From JAFIFT01 sp020051095 (GTDB lineage: Bacteria; Pseudomonadota; Gammaproteobacteria; Legionellales; Legionellaceae): 64,000 nt of DNA. Position 1 is the first letter of the stretch. Each line of letters starts with the position of its first letter. A program made the translations under genes and the position numbers. This document shows, piece after piece, positions 1-8,759 of this stretch. The stretch is from the NCBI RefSeq assembly GCF_964199965.1, contig NZ_CAXMZT010000002.1:248001-312000 (forward strand). Direction: 5' to 3'. Below the pieces are notes generated by a model that worked only from the letters and a program-made list of their open reading frames with translations, was not told the origin of the DNA and ran no database searches.

Positions 1-536
1 CCAAAACCATTGAATTTTAGATCAACCATCGGGCGAAAATTGCCAACGGTCGCTGTTATGTCGGTTTCGATGCTTGCAAACTGAAAGCCACCATGGTAAC
101 GAATATTTTTCAATTCGCCGTAATCAACATGTTGGCCTAGCTCGATATTAAGCGCGGAGTATTTTGGTTCCCAATTAATCGTAATTCCCGAAAACACGAC
201 ATTTCTAAACTGGGTGGTCTTTTTAAAGTAGGTCCAATTAAGATTAATATCGTTGCCATTATTGAAATGGTATGAGCCTTCTAAGCGAAAACCAAAATCC
301 CAATCCAGATCAACATCTTGACCAACCAGGACATTGTTGACGATAGTATCTCCAAAATATCCAAAGTCACCATTATAAGCCGGCTTAACATACAAACCTT
401 GAATACCAACGTCTATCGCCGTAAACTCACAAGGCACCGATACATTTTCTGGGCTACAAGTATACGATCCGCCAGCAAAAAGCGAACTACTTCCTAACAC
501 AACTATCGAAATGGTTAACCGCTTGAAATTAATCAT
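1..536 (-). CDS. Legionella-family major outer membrane protein, C-terminus cut by window edge
   Basis: The minus-strand reading frame is open from an ATG at 536 to the left edge, 178 codons without a stop. An AAGGAG ribosome binding site lies 6 bases before the ATG. The first ~22 residues form a signal peptide (MINFKRLTISIVVLGSSSLF, then Ala). Next come a Cys pair and alternating beta-strand sequence with many Gly, Asn and aromatic residues (VGIQGLYVKPAYNGDFGYFG). This matches the Legionella OMP/MOMP beta-barrel family, whose members sit in the outer membrane as porins or adhesins. The family is essentially restricted to Legionellaceae, so this gene is the best taxonomic marker in the window. 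The C-terminal half of the barrel lies outside, so completeness cannot be judged. Confidence 0.85.
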   Translation of the reverse strand, partial: MINFKRLTISIVVLGSSSLFAGGSYTCSPENVSVPCEFTAIDVGIQGLYVKPAYNGDFGYFGDTIVNNVLVGQDVDLDWDFGFRLEGSYHFNNGNDINLNWTYFKKTTQFRNVVFSGITINWEPKYSALNIELGQHVDYGELKNIRYHGGFQFASIETDITATVGNFRPMVDLKFNGF

Positions 537-808
537 GCAAAACTCCTTATTAATCCTTTGGTGTGAAGTATTTCAAATATTCACACTAACCAACCTGCGC
601 CCTTTTCATTATCAGAAGCAACGAAGTACGCAAGTATCTATAGATAGCTATAGTAAGTCAAGCATTGTGCTCAGGAATATTTGAACCTCCCAGATTATGT
701 TTCACTTCATTCGGGCTATGCGTGCTTTATGTCGTAGAAATGCTTTAATAATTTCCTATAGCAAGTTATCTTGGGTATTTGACTATCATTTACAAAAAGG
801 AATCTGTT

Positions 809-1812
809 ATGAAAGGCCTATTATTATCCAACATTTCAGTTCAATTGCTGTTATTTTTGTCATTGTTAATATCCAATCCGAGTCATGCTAGGGAGCCAAT
901 CATATGTGAGGTGGTCAACTAAATTTTCACACCCCAGTTAAGCAGCTTTTTCCATCCGGCCCCAATATCGTTTTTCAAACTGATTGGGACTGACCTATCC
1001 AATCGTAGAATGCAATCTATGACTGTTATAAAACATCACAATATAATCCAAAATATCCTGCCGGGCTTCTTCTCTAGTTTGATAGTGTCGCCATCGTGTT
1101 CGCTCTTCTTTCAAGCGGCAAAAGAAGCTTTCCGCAACACTATTATCCCAACAATCACCTTTGCGATTCATGCTGCCAAAAAAATCCGTTCTGTTCTAGT
1201 AACTTCCGATACTCGTTGCTAGCATATTGAGAGCCGCGATCGGAATGCGCAATTAACCCTGAAGAAGGTCTTCTTTGCCACATAGCCATATGAAAATCCA
1301 CTTGCCGCAGCTATTTTAATTACCCATTCTTTTAATTGTTTTCGCGCAGGAGAACCGTCAGGCATCTGCCGTCGCCATTTTTAAGATTTCTTTCTCCATA
1401 GTAAGACGTTTTACTTCTTCTCGTAGATGTCGAATTTCAGTCTGTTCGGCAGTCAATTGGCCATTGCCTCGAAATGGTTCTGATTCGGCTTCTTCTGATT
1501 CTTTGATCCATCGCCCAAGTAAATAAGGCTTTAACCCTAAGCTCTTGGCGGCCTCTGTTATTTTGTACCCGTGTTGCGTAACAAGACCAATTGCATCAAG
1601 CTTGAACTCTTTTGTATATTTTTTTTAGTTTTCACTATTACCTCCAGTTAAGTTATTATCGCTTAACTGGGGTGTGAAGATCCATTAGACCACATCATCT
1701 TCAATGGCCTTATCATCTTTATCCATCATGTCATCCCTATCACAAAAGATTTTATGTATTAAAGCGTAGACCAATTATCAGTGGCATTACAAATGGAGAT
1801 TCTATAGACTAA
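809..1812 (+). pseudogene. Small secreted-peptide gene split by IS3-family remnant
   Basis: An ATG at 809 begins a clear signal peptide (about 30 residues ending in NPSHA), then REPIICE. The frame runs into the left end of the IS remnant and stops at 920-922. Just right of the remnant, a plus-strand frame stays open from about 1691 to a stop at 1810-1812. It is rich in His, Tyr and Pro, with a Cys (HLYPSCHPYHKRFYVLKRR). Joined, the halves would make a secreted peptide of roughly 75 residues. That they were once one gene is inferred from position and open frames. A competing reading is a short minus-strand ORF beginning MMDKDDKAIEDD at 1729, also truncated at the right end of the IS. Confidence 0.4.
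912..1692 (-). mobile_element. IS3-family insertion sequence remnant (internally deleted)
   Basis: The ends carry inverted repeats sharing TTCACACCCCAGTTAAGC (left 924-941, right just before 1680), with looser similarity out to TGGTC/GACCA. On the minus strand the right part encodes an OrfA-like helix-turn-helix protein (FKLDAIGLVTQHGYKITEAA, later LREEVKRLTMEKEILKMA). Its first codons are put out of frame by an A8 tract. The left part encodes the end of a DDE transposase (GLIAHSDRGSQYAS, NRKGDCWDNSVAESFF, ending MEKAA). The start and middle of OrfB are missing: the element is ~780 bp, against ~1.2-1.3 kb for intact IS3 members. It cannot transpose by itself. No convincing target duplication was found. 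Confidence 0.85.
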
Positions 1813-1825
1813 AAAAATACGGACT

Positions 1826-3232
1826 TTGGATGCCTCCATGAATAAACCCATGTTATCTGTTTTTGGATTGGCTATGTTTAATGTGGCCGCCGTGTTGAGC
1901 TTGCGCGGCTTACCCATGATGGCAGATACTGGCATGCAAATGATATTTTATCTAACCTTTTCCTCATTTTTATTTTTATTGCCATGCGCCTTAGTGTCAG
2001 CTGAGCTGGCCACAGGTTGGCCTTTCGCAGGTGGGGTTTATCGTTGGGTCAAAGAAGCCTTTGGCGGTCTTTGGGGATTTATCGCCATTTGGATGCAATG
2101 GGTGCAAAACGTAATCTGGTACCCTGTCATTTTGGCATTTGCTGCCAGTGCATTTGCCTATGCTGTTGGTGATCCCGAGTTATCCAACAACAATATCTAC
2201 TCAGCTGTCTTTATCATTGTTGCCTATTGGTTATCAACGTGGATTACCTTATTTGGTATGCACTACGTTGAGAAAATTACCTCCTACGCTGTATTATTGG
2301 GAACTGTTGTACCTGTGATTTTTTTATTGATATTAAGTTTTGCTTGGATAATGCTTGGCAATCCAGTTTATATCGATACACACCAATCCATAATTCCTGA
2401 CTTCTCTCAATTTTCCAATGTGTCATTTTTAGCAGGGATCGTGTTGTTATTTGCAGGAATCGAGGTTGGCGCTGTGCATGTTAAAAATATGGCAAATCCT
2501 AGACGACAATACCCACAAGCCATCTTTCTGGCGTTGCTTATTATCATTACTATTTTTTCTTTAGGATCCTTTGCTGTCGCTATGATTGTCCCAAAATCGG
2601 AAATTAGTTTAACAGCAGGGATATTACAAACGTTCGATCAAGAATTAATTAAGTTTCAGTTGCATGGGTTATTACCCCTGCTAGGAGCATTGATTGCTTT
2701 TGGGGCTCTCGGTGGCGTGTTGGCATGGATTTCGGGGCCAAGCAAAGGGTTGCTGGCTACAGCTGCCGAAGGAGAAATTCCTCCCTTTTTAGCGTATGTT
2801 AATAAAAATGGGGTGCCAACTAATATGTTATTAGTTCAAGGCGTCATTGTCACATTACTCGCCTCCTTGTATCTGGTAATGCAAAATGTCAACATCGCAT
2901 TTTTCTTGCTTTCCGCCATGACGATTGCGCTCTATTTAGTTGTTTATTTTCTGATATTCCTATCTGCCTTAAGACTTCGCTACAGCCAACCTCATGTCAT
3001 ACGCACTTATCGTGTACCAGGCGGTATGCCAGGCATGTGGTTTATTTGCCTCGTTGGTATATCCTCAGTGACATTTGCCTTTATTTTGGCATTTTTCCCA
3101 CCCACTTCGTTAAATGTCACCCGTCCCTCAACCTATATCGCCGTCGTATCGGGTGGATTTATCATTTTTTCAGTGATACCAATCATTATCCATGCTATGA
3201 AGAAACCCAATTGGAAAAGGCAAATCGAATAA
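1826..3232 (+). CDS. APC-superfamily amino-acid permease/antiporter
   Basis: This 468-residue protein has about 12 hydrophobic segments, fitting a full APC-superfamily inner-membrane transporter. The N-terminal block (LSVFGLAMFNVAAVLSLRGL, then SAELATGWPFAGGVYRWV) resembles the glutamate/GABA antiporter (GadC/YjeM) branch, including a conserved segment with GGVYRWVKEAFG. The middle contains LFAGIEVGAVHVKNM, corresponding to the family's TM6 region. The substrate is probably an amino acid but cannot be assigned. No good ribosome binding site precedes the ATG at 1826; the ATG at 1838 (MNKPMLSVFG) is an equally likely start. It is transcribed alone, ~90 bp before the Rho-like gene on the same strand. 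Confidence 0.8.
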   Translation: MDASMNKPMLSVFGLAMFNVAAVLSLRGLPMMADTGMQMIFYLTFSSFLFLLPCALVSAELATGWPFAGGVYRWVKEAFGGLWGFIAIWMQWVQNVIWYPVILAFAASAFAYAVGDPELSNNNIYSAVFIIVAYWLSTWITLFGMHYVEKITSYAVLLGTVVPVIFLLILSFAWIMLGNPVYIDTHQSIIPDFSQFSNVSFLAGIVLLFAGIEVGAVHVKNMANPRRQYPQAIFLALLIIITIFSLGSFAVAMIVPKSEISLTAGILQTFDQELIKFQLHGLLPLLGALIAFGALGGVLAWISGPSKGLLATAAEGEIPPFLAYVNKNGVPTNMLLVQGVIVTLLASLYLVMQNVNIAFFLLSAMTIALYLVVYFLIFLSALRLRYSQPHVIRTYRVPGGMPGMWFICLVGISSVTFAFILAFFPPTSLNVTRPSTYIAVVSGGFIIFSVIPIIIHAMKKPNWKRQIE

Positions 3233-3322
3233 GCGATGAATTAGGGCTGATTTATTTTTATTTGCTCTGCTTATATTTTGTGCTATTATTTACTACATTA
3301 TTTCACTCCTCTCTAGAAATTT

Positions 3323-3973
3323 ATGAAAAGAAATCCCTCAGCAAATGATCCATCTCAGAAAAGAAAAATACCTTTTAATTTAAAGTTAATTCCCGTTGGC
3401 AGTGGCAATCCTGGAATCCTGGAGATGATTAATATTATCATGACGAGAGAACATCCTAGAGGTGACTATTCAGGAATGAATATTTTCGGTGAACATGTTT
3501 CAACTCTTTTAGTTGATGAGACCGCCGTGAAACTAATGATTAAAAGCGTGTCATGCGGAAATGACTTTGACAGAACAAGAGTGTTAGATTATCCAAATAC
3601 TGATATTTTCTTATTATGTTTTTCAGTAACCGACCAAAACGCATTTAGAGAGATTGAGTCTAAATGGATCCGTGAAGTACAACATTATTGTCCTGATGCG
3701 ACACTTGTTCTAGTTGGAACGAATACTCACTTTAGAGATAATCCATCTGTAAACAATCAAATGTTTAAAGCAAACAGTTTTGTTAGCAACCAACAAGCCC
3801 TTCAATATGCTCAGTCAAAAGGCATGCTTTACCTTGAATGCTCATTTTCAGCTGATAATCCTAATTATTCAGCCGTTTCGCATATGTTGAAAGAAGCTAT
3901 TTTAGAATACAAAAATGGCCCAACCATTACCCCCAAACCTCCTAGTATTAGTAGCAGTTGTGCCATCATGTAA
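3323..3973 (+). CDS. Rho-family GTPase-like protein (pseudo-GTPase) with C-terminal CAAX box
   Basis: This 216-residue protein can be aligned by eye over its whole length with eukaryotic Rho GTPases. Residues 54-101 parallel the switch I to beta-4 region (NIFGEHV, DFDRTRVLDYPNTDIFLLCF). Residues 108-123 match the Rho block with KW and EV-hYCP (KWIREVQHYCPDATLVLVG). A Rho-type insert region precedes the YLECS motif at 170-174. The nucleotide-binding motifs are degraded: P-loop GSGNPGIL (26-33) lacks the Lys-Thr, the DTAGQ position reads SVSCGN, NKxD reads TNTH (133-136), and SAK reads SFS. The protein ends SSSCAIM, a canonical CAAX prenylation box. This is probably a translocated, host-lipidated effector that binds Rho partners without GTP; translocation is inferred. 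Confidence 0.8.
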   Translation: MKRNPSANDPSQKRKIPFNLKLIPVGSGNPGILEMINIIMTREHPRGDYSGMNIFGEHVSTLLVDETAVKLMIKSVSCGNDFDRTRVLDYPNTDIFLLCFSVTDQNAFREIESKWIREVQHYCPDATLVLVGTNTHFRDNPSVNNQMFKANSFVSNQQALQYAQSKGMLYLECSFSADNPNYSAVSHMLKEAILEYKNGPTITPKPPSISSSCAIM

Positions 3974-4062
3974 GCTTTTAACTGCAAGAAAATACTCAAG
4001 AGATCAGCCTTCTTGTGTTGGGTGTTTTTGATATGATACTAGGTAACGTCCCTGAAGTTTTT

Positions 4063-4344
4063 TTACACACTATCAGGACCATCCTCATAACCCGCTTTAA
4101 CCGATTCTGTCAAGATCTTAGCAGCAAATGGCACGCCGCAAACAGCCAATCCTAAAAGGTTAACGACGATACCCATCGTGGGAGGATGGTTAAATTTCAA
4201 TTCTCCGTGTTTGGGCCCACTATCATCCCACAGAGCCTTATCGATAACATATGATTTGCTTTCAGCGGCAGTAATTAAAGGGGCTGCAACCAACCCTATA
4301 CTAACTCCTCGCAAACTTTTAAAAAACTCATAGCATTCTCCCAT
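4063..4344 (-). CDS. Small hypothetical protein with two hydrophobic segments
   Basis: The family was not recognised. The product is 93 residues from the ATG at 4344 (a TTG lies one codon upstream). There are two hydrophobic stretches, SIGLVAAPLITAA near the start and GIVVNLLGLAVCGVPFA near residue 65, so it could be a small membrane protein. No convincing ribosome binding site precedes either start. The ORF lies convergent to the Rho-like gene. Amino-acid composition looks protein-like (balanced charges, DDSGPKHGEL loop), but support is only moderate. Confidence 0.4.
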   Translation of the reverse strand: MGECYEFFKSLRGVSIGLVAAPLITAAESKSYVIDKALWDDSGPKHGELKFNHPPTMGIVVNLLGLAVCGVPFAAKILTESVKAGYEDGPDSV

Positions 4345-4517
4345 CAAATCAAGAATCAGTTAAACCAACCTGAAAAATAAGAGTCTATAGAAGTTAAATA
4401 GAGACCATTTATTGTTCAAAAGCCGGCTCAAGACACTATAATTAAGAATAGTGAGACTCATCAATACAGTATAAAAGCGATATTCTGGCTTAAGTGAATG
4501 GGCTATCAAGCTAGGGG

Positions 4518-5609
4518 CTAATGCTCTTGATTACCAACATCTACCGCATTAATCGATTCGAGTAATTGATAGTAAGGAACCGGTGGATATACCATGGTAA
4601 TGCAATGAAGGGAGCCCTCTCCCTCATTAGACAAAGACGATGAATTAGCTGTTGTAACCACAAACCCTAGATTGCGATATATTGAAATCGCTTTTTTATC
4701 CGACTTTCCCCCAAAAATTGGTACAACAATTTGATTATCCAACTGGATAGAATTAATGTAGGTCTCATAGTAATTATCTGGGCGTGGAAGTTTTGTTATA
4801 TTAAACCCTTCCTGTTTTAAGGTATCCGCATACTCATCCAGATCAGTAATAATCGTTGATTCATTAATAAAGCGCGCATGTTCATCGATATGACCTATTC
4901 CCTTTAGATGAGGCAGCCGTATTAGTTTTTTGCAGCCAAATTTCTTTGAAAAGACCGAATCAGGAATGATCCTGTGACTATCATTATTTACGATCATACA
5001 AACACCCAGGTGATTCGTTTGAAGATTGCCTCCCTCAAAATAAAAATAATTTGAAATAACGTTATCACTGAAATGGTGGGTAAACTCTAATCCGGGCTTG
5101 ATGTCTTTATAATAGAGGGACGATAGGAGTCCTAACTGGCCAGACTCATCGACAAGCGGAATTGGAAACGCATCTCGCGCCCAAAATCCATTATTGGCAT
5201 TGTTTAACTTAATGATTCGCATACGATCTTTCGGAACGACATCTGAGTATATCTTGTAGAGTTTATCTATCTCATTTTTTGAGGAAGACTCGGTAATCAA
5301 TACTAATATTGCATCCTCACCAAGTGCTTTCGCTATTTCAAGTTTTGCATCTTTGGAATTAAACGAAAAGTTAGAGGTCATTATCAAATAACCTGGTTTT
5401 TCATAATCACTAAAGGGTCTAACATGGATATTAGGTTGGTGAGGGGGTATTTTGTTGGATAGCGCTTGTTTTCTATTGTATGCAGCTATCTGCTTTTTTT
5501 GTTCGCGGGTTAGATCATGTTTTAGGTTGGTGGAATCAGCATATGCACTAATGCCATATAAAACAGACAATACAAGTATGACTTTTTTTAGAATTGATTT
5601 TGACTTCAT
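4518..5609 (-). CDS. Secreted peptidylarginine deiminase / agmatine deiminase family enzyme
   Basis: The 363-residue protein starts with a signal peptide (residues 1-24, KKVILVLSVLYGISAYA) and an AGGGA ribosome binding site. It carries the guanidine-modifying enzyme signature: WARD at 143-146, EGGN at 192-195, GIGHIDEH at 238-244 (catalytic His240, Asp242), and Cys336 in GSLHCITM. The pattern fits the PAD_porph branch (Porphyromonas-type peptidylarginine deiminase and agmatine deiminase). These enzymes hydrolyse guanidinium groups to citrulline-type products plus ammonia. Cytosolic agmatine deiminases lack signal peptides, so export suggests periplasmic or extracellular substrates, possibly protein arginines. 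Substrate choice cannot be read from the sequence. It appears monocistronic. Confidence 0.8.
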   Translation of the reverse strand: MKSKSILKKVILVLSVLYGISAYADSTNLKHDLTREQKKQIAAYNRKQALSNKIPPHQPNIHVRPFSDYEKPGYLIMTSNFSFNSKDAKLEIAKALGEDAILVLITESSSKNEIDKLYKIYSDVVPKDRMRIIKLNNANNGFWARDAFPIPLVDESGQLGLLSSLYYKDIKPGLEFTHHFSDNVISNYFYFEGGNLQTNHLGVCMIVNNDSHRIIPDSVFSKKFGCKKLIRLPHLKGIGHIDEHARFINESTIITDLDEYADTLKQEGFNITKLPRPDNYYETYINSIQLDNQIVVPIFGGKSDKKAISIYRNLGFVVTTANSSSLSNEGEGSLHCITMVYPPVPYYQLLESINAVDVGNQEH

Positions 5610-5748
5610 ATTATCATCCCTTATATTATTTCATACAAACATCCCTGTGTTTATCATATAGGATTTAAAATGACTTTTCCCGTGTTTAAATAAGGAAAAT
5701 GTACCACATCAAACTCGCTAATCAGGGCTCAGTAATATTTTTGTGTCA

Positions 5749-5762
5749 CCCCCCCCCCCCCC
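5749..5762. repeat. Homopolymeric C14 tract
   Basis: Fourteen consecutive C residues lie between the deiminase gene start (5609, minus) and the gene starting at 5941. In an AT-rich chromosome such a run is striking. Tracts like this often change length by slipped-strand mispairing, and in a promoter region they can alter expression. Confidence 0.9.
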
Positions 5763-5940
5763 TTGTTTCTGTCATGCATCCCGTTATTTTCATATAATCA
5801 TAGACACTTCTCTCTTGTCTGATAAAGTGTCATAATCAATATTGAATATAGCTTTACTCTTTAATATTCAAATGATCGTTCGAACCGGGTTGAATTTCTC
5901 GCATATTATTGGTCAAAATACATTAGTAATAGGTATACAC

Positions 5941-6738
5941 GTGAAACACATATCAATATTTATTCTAACACTGCTGACATGCTTCAAAACACATGCTACT
6001 CAGATCCCTTTTAAATTACCACCCGAGTTAATGACAAAATATGGTGTGATCGCCCCTTTATGTTTTAACCGATTTACTGAATTATCTGACAAAAAAGACT
6101 CGATAAACTTAAAAACGGATTCCTGCATTCAATATCATCAAACATATAATAGATATGCGCTTGAAAACGGGTTTATCGGTTATAATATCGACACGGATCA
6201 ACCTGGCATGAAGCTCCCTTATATTTTCTACCGGTATATTGGAAAATTAACACGAAATGGTAAGCCTGAGTATGTTTTTCTAATTTCCTGGAGTGGCGGC
6301 GGCACAGGTTCTTTTACTGAGCTACTTACCATGACTTTAGATAACGATATTTTAAAATCAAGCAAAACCATTGCCTCAGGTGATCGGTGCAATGGTGGCA
6401 TTATAGACGCATTGGTAAAAAATAACCTGATTTTGTATAAAACCAATATGACACCACAATCCTTATATGAGGTAAACAATAAAAATGTGGAAGTTAATCA
6501 ACAAGCGCTTTTACCTGATTGCGCAGTCTGTTGCATTGGCAGTTTTCACTATGCTGACTACAAACTCATTGGTATCCAGTTCAATGGATTATTGCTTGAT
6601 ACGACTGTAAACGAAAAAAAGCTCGCCTGCTTTAACCAACTGGCTATCAAGTATGGGGCTAAAATGAAATCTTTGTTAACTGTAAAACAAATAATGCAAC
6701 TACAGTCCGATATTGATGCCAATTGTTTCAAGAAATAA
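5941..6738 (+). CDS. Exported hypothetical protein
   Basis: The start is chosen at the GTG at 5941, because it gives a clean signal peptide (KHISIFILTLLTCFKTHA, cleavage near residue 19). The frame stays open upstream to 5842, but that extension has no exported character. The mature part is ~245 residues with several Cys, including ISWSGGGTGSF near residue 120 and a CAVCC cluster near residue 200. It was not recognised as a named family. It probably acts in the periplasm or outside. The next gene follows after 9 bp on the same strand, suggesting co-transcription. The C14 tract lies ~180 bp upstream. Confidence 0.65.
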   Translation: MKHISIFILTLLTCFKTHATQIPFKLPPELMTKYGVIAPLCFNRFTELSDKKDSINLKTDSCIQYHQTYNRYALENGFIGYNIDTDQPGMKLPYIFYRYIGKLTRNGKPEYVFLISWSGGGTGSFTELLTMTLDNDILKSSKTIASGDRCNGGIIDALVKNNLILYKTNMTPQSLYEVNNKNVEVNQQALLPDCAVCCIGSFHYADYKLIGIQFNGLLLDTTVNEKKLACFNQLAIKYGAKMKSLLTVKQIMQLQSDIDANCFKK

Positions 6739-6747
6739 GAAGCAGTT

Positions 6748-7176
6748 ATGAACACTCTATTTCATCTGGCTTTCCCGGTACATGATTTCACACTGGCCAA
6801 ACAATTTTACCAGCAAAAACTTGGTTTCAATGTTGGTCGTGAATCGAATAGCGCTGTTATTTTTGAGTTTAATAATCATCAAATTGTTGCGCATAAAATA
6901 GATAGTCCATTGCCAGAACAAATAGGGATTTACCCCCGTCATTTTGGCCTGATTTTTCTTGATAAGCGTGATTTTGATAAGTTTATTTTTCACATAAATA
7001 AACACAATGTCGCATTTGAGATCCCTTTAAAAACAAGATTCATAAACACAGCTATAGAGCACCAAAGCTTCTTTCTAAAAGACCCAAGCAACAATTTACT
7101 TGAATTTAAATATTATACAAATCAAAGCGCTATCTTCGGAGAGCGCGACTATGGAAAAGTAGGTGAAACAAGCTGA
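6748..7176 (+). CDS. VOC-family (glyoxalase/dioxygenase fold) protein
   Basis: This is a single VOC domain of 142 residues. It starts FHLAFPVHDFTLAKQFYQQK with the typical metal-ligand His near residue 7 and the FY..LGF motif. It ends with SFFLKDPSNNLLEFKYY, the standard DPdGN.lEf strand carrying the C-terminal metal-ligand Glu. Proteins of this group bind a divalent metal; many resemble ring-cleaving dioxygenases or glyoxalase I, but the reaction cannot be assigned here. It sits 9 bp behind the exported hypothetical gene. Confidence 0.8.
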   Translation: MNTLFHLAFPVHDFTLAKQFYQQKLGFNVGRESNSAVIFEFNNHQIVAHKIDSPLPEQIGIYPRHFGLIFLDKRDFDKFIFHINKHNVAFEIPLKTRFINTAIEHQSFFLKDPSNNLLEFKYYTNQSAIFGERDYGKVGETS

Positions 7177-7377
7177 CTTTTAAAGTTTGAAATTTGAAAC
7201 AACACCAGAAGTTGAATATGCAAACTAATTCAATTAAGGCTTGGTATACTTGGATGATTGGTCATTGCTTGTTTGTATTCCCTCCATTCGCTATTGATAG
7301 CGATTGCCGCCCATGTATGAATTGACCATTTCCTAGACCCCGCAATAGTTAGGCATATGTCGATTGAGTCCCTGAAA

Positions 7378-8619
7378 TTAGTGGTGAAATATAGCTTCAC
7401 GTGTTGGTAGACTCGGCTGCTTGTTATCTGATACTATTGAAAACATGCTATTAAGTGATAGTGCTGAACTTTCTAAACTATCAGATTGAGAGGATTGCTT
7501 AAGCAACAGCTTATCTAATATCTGTTGGAAATAGTATTTTGCATAAACAAATTTTGCCAAATCATAAAGCTTAATATTACTATCATGATTATCATCATCA
7601 AGATATCTATCAACTAAATCAATTAGCGTTTCTTCCAACCCTTTCACAACCCTTTGCAACTCGTTTGCGTCCCTTAATGCACTGAAATGATAAGTTACCA
7701 TTTTTCCCTCTTTCGTATTGAACGAATTAGTAATCCCAGCAATCTCATACAACACGTCTATTTTTTCATAAGGAAATAATGCATTTAAGGCAGAAGGATG
7801 GGACAATAAAGAATTCAAACCGGAAGCCTCCATCGCCATTTTTGTCAACGTCTTCTCCTCCTTTGTGGCGAGAAGGACTTGGAGGATTTCTCGATGCTTA
7901 GCGCGCCGATTATCAACTGCAAGATTGAATTTGCCATTGGGGGAAGCGTGCCTGTCTACATAAGACTTTAATGTTTCACTTTTAACGTGCGAACCCGATT
8001 TATTAACCGGTATCGATAGCATCTTTAGCCCCGACACGGTTTGAGATAAGTTGGTGGTGATCCCTTTTTTACAAACAGGCCACAAACGCGCAATCCCTTG
8101 GGTATATTTAGCAATCTCAGGCGGAACATAATTTACCGGTTGATTTTGATAAAGAGTAAACAATGAGTCACCTAACTTAAGTGCTTCTTTCATCACTAAA
8201 AATGCTTCCGTCCCACAAGAAACAAAATCAGACTGTCGTTGATAGTCAACATTCGTAATAGTCGCGTGCGTGATGCCCAGTTCATTTAGGCATTTCTCTA
8301 ATTCCTGCTGCAATGTTTTGGCATATATCGTCCCCGTAGCCCCTAAGGAATCAAGTAGGATATATTCATTATTTTTAGCAATAATCGGTGTTTTATGAGG
8401 TAAGCCACCATTTTTTATGATAACCCCATAAATGGTATCCTTGGGAGCAATGGTAATCATCACGACTAAGTCTGAATAGTGGTTAAGGACATAAACAGGG
8501 TATGAGCCACTTGATTTACCTTTATAATAATCGTGAAGCAAATACATCCCTTTCGTCGATAACTTATCATCATCGGCCATTAAATCATCAATATTGCTGA
8601 ACTTCACCAACAACCTCAC
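7378..8619 (-). CDS. Clan CE-like cysteine protease (Ulp1/YopJ-like) effector candidate
   Basis: The 413-residue product shows the ordered pattern of clan CE enzymes in its first 140 residues: His47 before a hydrophobic strand (LVVMITIA), Asp90 in YILLDSLG, Gln127 or Gln129 in DYQRQSDF, and Cys135 in SCGTEAF. This resembles the H-D-Q-C layout of SUMO/ubiquitin-like proteases, including the DSLG block, although the His-Asp spacing is longer than usual. The remainder (150-413) is helical with no recognised domain. Bacterial members are often translocated deubiquitinases or acetyltransferases. The start is a GTG at 8619; an ATG lies 13 codons further in. The catalytic reading is an inference from motif order. 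Confidence 0.6.
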   Translation of the reverse strand: MRLLVKFSNIDDLMADDDKLSTKGMYLLHDYYKGKSSGSYPVYVLNHYSDLVVMITIAPKDTIYGVIIKNGGLPHKTPIIAKNNEYILLDSLGATGTIYAKTLQQELEKCLNELGITHATITNVDYQRQSDFVSCGTEAFLVMKEALKLGDSLFTLYQNQPVNYVPPEIAKYTQGIARLWPVCKKGITTNLSQTVSGLKMLSIPVNKSGSHVKSETLKSYVDRHASPNGKFNLAVDNRRAKHREILQVLLATKEEKTLTKMAMEASGLNSLLSHPSALNALFPYEKIDVLYEIAGITNSFNTKEGKMVTYHFSALRDANELQRVVKGLEETLIDLVDRYLDDDNHDSNIKLYDLAKFVYAKYYFQQILDKLLLKQSSQSDSLESSALSLNSMFSIVSDNKQPSLPTREAIFHH

Positions 8620-8759
8620 TATTCTCGATAACCAAAATACTGTAGAAAATTCTAAAGATAAACGGGAGCATATCAGGAATACCTTAAGACAAACTTAATA
8701 ATAGAAAAAACGGTATTTATATTTTATACCAGACATTATTAAAAAATTAGATTGAGCTA

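Noticed and set aside
697..891. 64-codon ORF left of the IS remnant
   Set aside because: It overlaps the signal-peptide frame starting at 809, which has stronger protein character; no ribosome binding site.
3037..3348. ORF overlapping the end of the permease gene
   Set aside because: Out-of-frame shadow of a well-supported CDS.
3323..3973. Possibility that this is an active Rab/Ras GTPase
   Set aside because: The P-loop Lys, DxxG and NKxD residues are all missing, and the insert region and KW/HYCP blocks fit Rho, not Rab or Ras.
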